Origin: Verrucomicrobiota bacterium
GTDB lineage: Bacteria > Verrucomicrobiota > Verrucomicrobiia > CAIQCK01
DNA: 64,000 nucleotides
Assembly: GCA_026397915.1 (NCBI GenBank)
Contig: JAPLTX010000014.1
Span: 1-64,000, forward strand
Direction of reading: 5' to 3'
A program made the position numbers and the translations under genes. Position 1 is the stretch's first letter; every line of letters starts with the position of its first letter. This document shows positions 60,933 to 64,000 of this stretch, piece by piece. The notes below the pieces were generated by a model. The model was not told the DNA's origin, made no database searches, and worked only from the letters and a program-made list of their open reading frames with translations.

Positions 60933-62375
60933 CTACTTTTTCCGCTTCTTGCCTCGCTTGCCGCCCGTGTTGGGATCCGTGTCTGGCTTCGTGGCGCCCT
61001 GGCGCGCAACGATCTCCGGTGGCTCCATCACCGCACCCGCGTCGTGGGTGTCGGCAATCCACCGCTCCAGCGCGGCCCGTAGGCGCTTTAGCACATCGGC
61101 GTGTTCGGGCGAGCCGGCGAGGTTCTTGATCTCATAGGGATCGTTCTCGAGATCGTAGAGTTCTTCTTTCGGCATCGTCGGCGCGCAGAGGACGGCCTGC
61201 GCCGGCGTGAGCTTGCCCTGCGCGTGCAGCTCCTTCAGCAGGTTCCAGACAGGATAGCTGCGCTCCTTGTAGGCGTTGGGCTGCAAGAACGGCCGGTCTG
61301 GCGTGAAATTGCGGATGTAACGGTAACGGGCATCGCGCACCGTGCGGAAGCGGAACACCGTCTCGTCGCAGCGGTCGCGCGCGCCGAACGAATACTCCCG
61401 CGGCGGTTCGGCGCGGTCGCCGAGGAAGACGCGACCCTGCATCTTCGGCGGCTTTGGCGCGCCCGCGAGAGCCAGCGTCGTCGCGCTCCAGTCAATCGAG
61501 TCGTGAAGCTGGTTGTCCACCGTGCCCGGCTCGAAGTTCTTCGGCTTCGGCACGCCCTTCGGCCAGCGGATGATGAGCGGCACATTTAGGCCGCTCTCGT
61601 AGCAGAACTGCTTGCCGCGGACGTGCGCCTGGCCGTTGTCGCCGAAGAAGATGACCACGGTGTTGTCGGCGAGGCCGTCGGTTTCGAGTTGCTTGAGGAT
61701 GAGACCGATCTTGCGATCCAGTTCCGAGGCGGCGTCAAGATATGCTGCCCAATCTGCGCGTGTGACCGGATGATCGGGATAGTAAGGCGGGATGACGACC
61801 TTCGCCGGGTCGGCACGCTTTTCGCCGTTAAACTTCCGGTGCGTCTCGTGGAAATTGATCTGCGCGTAAAACGGTTGGTGCGACTTCAGGTCGTCCCACT
61901 TATCAGAGTCGTAGGGCTTACCCTCGTAGGTGAAGTTCCAGTCCGTCTTTCCCGTGCCCTTGAAACCGAACTCCTTCGGCATCTCGCGCAGATTCGCGGT
62001 GAAGTAGGCCGCGTCGCGCAGCCAGTCGGGCAGCACGCGCACGCCGTCGGGCAGCTTATAGCCGTCGTCGCGGTGAGAGCGGTGGTTATGCGCGCCAATG
62101 GCGGTCTGATACATACCGGTCATAAACGCCGAACGGCTCGGCGAACAGACCGGAGCAGTGGTGAACGCCTTTGTGTAACGCACGCCATCGGCGGCGAGCT
62201 TGTCGAGATTCGGCGTCCAGACCTCCTTCGCGCCGTAACAGCCGAGGTGCGGCCCAAAATCCTCCGCGATGAGCCAGAGGATGTTCGGTCGTTTGGTCTC
62301 TGCCGCATCTGTGCTGACGAACGCCACGAAGCAAGCAAGCAGTCCGAGGAACCGGGCGAAAGGAAGCGATCTCAT
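60933..62375 (-). CDS. Secreted sulfatase, sulfamidase-like
   Basis: 480 residues with signal peptide MRSLPFARFLGLLACFVAFV. Metal-site RPNILWLIAEDFGPHLGCYG, formylglycine motif VCSPSRSAFMTG with C77, MYQTAIGAHNHRSH, INFHETHRKF, VIFFGDNGQAHVRGKQFCYE and GLNVPLIIRW. IAEDF..HLGCYG with IGAHNHRS is the pattern of heparan N-sulfatase (SGSH)-like members, suggesting N- or O-sulfate removal from glycosaminoglycan-like chains. The C-terminus ends in a basic Gly/Lys tail. It converges on the GH88 gene, and lies 51 bp after the metallophosphoesterase stop on the same strand, so the two may form one transcript. Confidence 0.92.
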   Translation of the reverse strand: MRSLPFARFLGLLACFVAFVSTDAAETKRPNILWLIAEDFGPHLGCYGAKEVWTPNLDKLAADGVRYTKAFTTAPVCSPSRSAFMTGMYQTAIGAHNHRSHRDDGYKLPDGVRVLPDWLRDAAYFTANLREMPKEFGFKGTGKTDWNFTYEGKPYDSDKWDDLKSHQPFYAQINFHETHRKFNGEKRADPAKVVIPPYYPDHPVTRADWAAYLDAASELDRKIGLILKQLETDGLADNTVVIFFGDNGQAHVRGKQFCYESGLNVPLIIRWPKGVPKPKNFEPGTVDNQLHDSIDWSATTLALAGAPKPPKMQGRVFLGDRAEPPREYSFGARDRCDETVFRFRTVRDARYRYIRNFTPDRPFLQPNAYKERSYPVWNLLKELHAQGKLTPAQAVLCAPTMPKEELYDLENDPYEIKNLAGSPEHADVLKRLRAALERWIADTHDAGAVMEPPEIVARQGATKPDTDPNTGGKRGKKRKK

Positions 62376-62426
62376 GGCGCTTGTTTACTCCTGGAACCCT
62401 CCGCGGAGCAAGGGTTTCTCGTGTTC

Positions 62427-64000
62427 CTACTTCGCGGGCGCAGCGGAATCTTCGTAAACAAGATCAATGTAAGAGACGACCTTTGAGGTCAGCGGTCTGC
62501 GAGCAAGCGGCGCGTAGCGGATGTCGCGGCAACGCTTGCCATTGTAGTCGAGCGCCACGCTCTTGATGACCACAGCTTTCTTGGAACCGGGCGACGGGCC
62601 GGCGCGGATGACGATTTCGTTCAGGCGGCACAGTTGGCCGGCGGACACGTCGCAGCGAATCTCTGTTGCTGTTGCCGCGCTCACAGCCAGCGGCTGGCCG
62701 TTGCAGGAGACTTGGGCTTCCGCAGTGAGCTTGCCTTCGACGCGGAAGCTGAGCTTCGCGCCGCCCGTAGCGGCGAACTCCGCCGGCTTGCCGTTCACGA
62801 CGATGGCCGGGTGGCGCTCGGTCCATTCCTTGTTGCCGACGCGGGTGGTCACGAGGAGGTCATACGCGCCGTCGCTCAGCTTCGTGGTGTCGAGCGCGGC
62901 TTCGAATGCCGTTGCGAGGTTGCCCCGGCGGGAAACTTTCGCCGCCGCCGTTTGCCCGCCGATGGCGCACTCGATGACGGTGACCTCCGCGTTGAAGTCG
63001 GCGACGATGCCGCTGATTCTCTGGCGGCTGCGCACGAGGTCGGTGAAGGCTGGCGTGGCGATGTCAATCGAGTGTTCTTCAGCCCAGTCAAGATAGACGT
63101 GTTCCTCGCGGTTGCCCTCCAGTCGGAACAACACGTAGGCGCGCGGCGTGGGCGGATACGGCTGGATGCCGTGCCACGCGTAGGAGATCGCACCGCCGAT
63201 GATGTGAGGCGCGCCGGCCCACATCGTTTCGTTGCGGCTGTGCGTATGGCCCGCGAGCGTCATCACCAGCTTCTTGCCCTGCAACGCAGCCCGCAAGCGC
63301 GCCTCGTGCGGGCGCGTTTTCGGCGTGTCCGGTTGACGCACGCCGCCGACCTCGGGGAACATTGGCTCGTGGATGAGCAGGACGATTGGCTCGTCGCGTT
63401 TAACCTCGGCGAGGTAGCGGATGGCCCAGTCGGCGGATTCCTGCGTGAGGCCGTAGGCAAGCGAGCGCCCCTTGATCATGGTGCCATCGAGCGCGATGAA
63501 GTGATACGGCCCGTAGCGGAACGCATAGGTCGCCGGGCCGATCCGCTGGCGGTAGAGCACCTTGCCGAAGCCCGGCTCGTCGCCTTTCAGCTTTGGATTC
63601 GTCACGCCGGCATTATCGTGGTTGCCCATGACGTTGAACAACGGCGGCTTCAGCCCTTTGCTCTCATCTTCGTAAAGGCTGAACAACTCGCGCGCCCGCT
63701 CCATCGTCGCCATGGATGAATCAATCACTAGGTCGCCCGTATGCACGACGAACTTCACTGGCACAGGCAGCGCATTGACGTGCTCGACATAGCGGCGATA
63801 CATCGGCACGGCGTTGGTCTGGATGTGCGGGTCGGTGCCTTGCACAAAATAGAGCGGCCCGTTCTGTTCCTGTGCGCGCAGCGGAAACTCCACCGTAGCG
63901 TCGGTGCCGCCGTCGGCCACGTAATTCCACCATCGCGCGGCTGGCCATGTGCCGGGCGCATTGACCACGAACACGACAGCCGGCCCGGCGGACAGTGTGA
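62427..64000 (-). CDS. Secreted-type metallophosphoesterase (calcineurin-like), 5' end outside the window
   Basis: 524 codons are visible and the frame is open to the right edge, so the start lies outside. A calcineurin-like phosphoesterase domain: QGTDPHIQT (the GDxH block with a Thr), FVVHTGDLVIDSS (GD block), FNVMGNHDNAGV (GNHD block), IVLLIHEPMFPEVGG (metal His) and LVMTLAGHTHSRNET (GHTH block). The metal-binding set is complete apart from the variant first block. A C-terminal beta-rich region of about 180 residues follows (GIVADFNAEVTVIECAIG, RVEGKLTAEAQVSCNGQPLA). An extracytoplasmic phosphatase or phosphodiesterase is likely, since neighbours are secreted, but the signal peptide is out of view. 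Same strand as the sulfatase gene downstream. Confidence 0.85.
   Translation of the reverse strand, partial: TLSAGPAVVFVVNAPGTWPAARWWNYVADGGTDATVEFPLRAQEQNGPLYFVQGTDPHIQTNAVPMYRRYVEHVNALPVPVKFVVHTGDLVIDSSMATMERARELFSLYEDESKGLKPPLFNVMGNHDNAGVTNPKLKGDEPGFGKVLYRQRIGPATYAFRYGPYHFIALDGTMIKGRSLAYGLTQESADWAIRYLAEVKRDEPIVLLIHEPMFPEVGGVRQPDTPKTRPHEARLRAALQGKKLVMTLAGHTHSRNETMWAGAPHIIGGAISYAWHGIQPYPPTPRAYVLFRLEGNREEHVYLDWAEEHSIDIATPAFTDLVRSRQRISGIVADFNAEVTVIECAIGGQTAAAKVSRRGNLATAFEAALDTTKLSDGAYDLLVTTRVGNKEWTERHPAIVVNGKPAEFAATGGAKLSFRVEGKLTAEAQVSCNGQPLAVSAATATEIRCDVSAGQLCRLNEIVIRAGPSPGSKKAVVIKSVALDYNGKRCRDIRYAPLARRPLTSKVVSYIDLVYEDSAAPAK

Overview
The window is GC-rich, densely coded DNA that looks like a Verrucomicrobiota chromosome (Pedosphaerales/Limisphaerales-like), with Planctomycetota as the less likely alternative. 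This is inferred from gene content: many secreted Cys-type sulfatases, a DUF1080 protein, Tat-signal sugar isomerase and Gfo/Idh/MocA proteins, a DUF4838 protein, ceramidase-like amidases, GH88, VCBS-repeat proteins, and a serine/threonine kinase with a DLG instead of a DFG motif. There are no rRNA or tRNA genes, phage genes, IS transposases or CRISPR arrays.

Layout. 1-9.4 kb: the end of a Tat-signal DegT-like aminotransferase, a kinase fused to a beta-helix sensor, an FHA protein, a TolQ-ExbD-TonB-zinc ribbon operon, guaA, and a lipoprotein with a TonB C-terminal domain. 9.4-10.7 kb: non-coding, with a 42-bp tandem palindromic array bounded by inverted repeats, plus one possible 60-residue gene. 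10.7-37.3 kb: a long run of exported catabolic proteins (isomerase, NHL propeller, DUF4838, desaturase, serine hydrolase, M19 dipeptidase, oxidoreductase, SGNH hydrolase, three tandem ceramidase-like paralogs, sulfatases, glycosidase-like proteins, a 1358-residue toroid/propeller protein, DUF1080). 37.4-48.9 kb: a low-GC TIR-like/nucleotide-binding gene, another sulfatase, a SUMF1-fold protein without the catalytic cysteines, a NodU-type carbamoyltransferase, a LeuB-family dehydrogenase, a duplicated thioredoxin-fold protein and a frameshifted Mut7-C gene. 49-53 kb: a TRAP transporter (TatT, DctP, fused DctQM). 53-64 kb: a 1239-residue glycosidase-like protein, SDR, PAS histidine kinase, GH88, sulfatase and a truncated metallophosphoesterase.

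Working together: the secreted sulfatases, GH88 and toroid-fold enzymes suggest attack on sulfated, uronic-acid-containing glycans. The ExbD/TonB operon and the TRAP transporter would supply energised uptake. No transcription factor tied to the cluster is visible; the kinase/FHA pair and the histidine kinase are the only signalling genes.

The most unusual content is non-coding: a 42-bp array with covarying stems; a family of about 70-bp double-hairpin palindromes, one inserted in frame in a large coding sequence; a promoter-like repeat found upstream of two sulfatase units; and a recurrent TTGAC(C/G)-N18-TA(G/T)A promoter class with short leaders.
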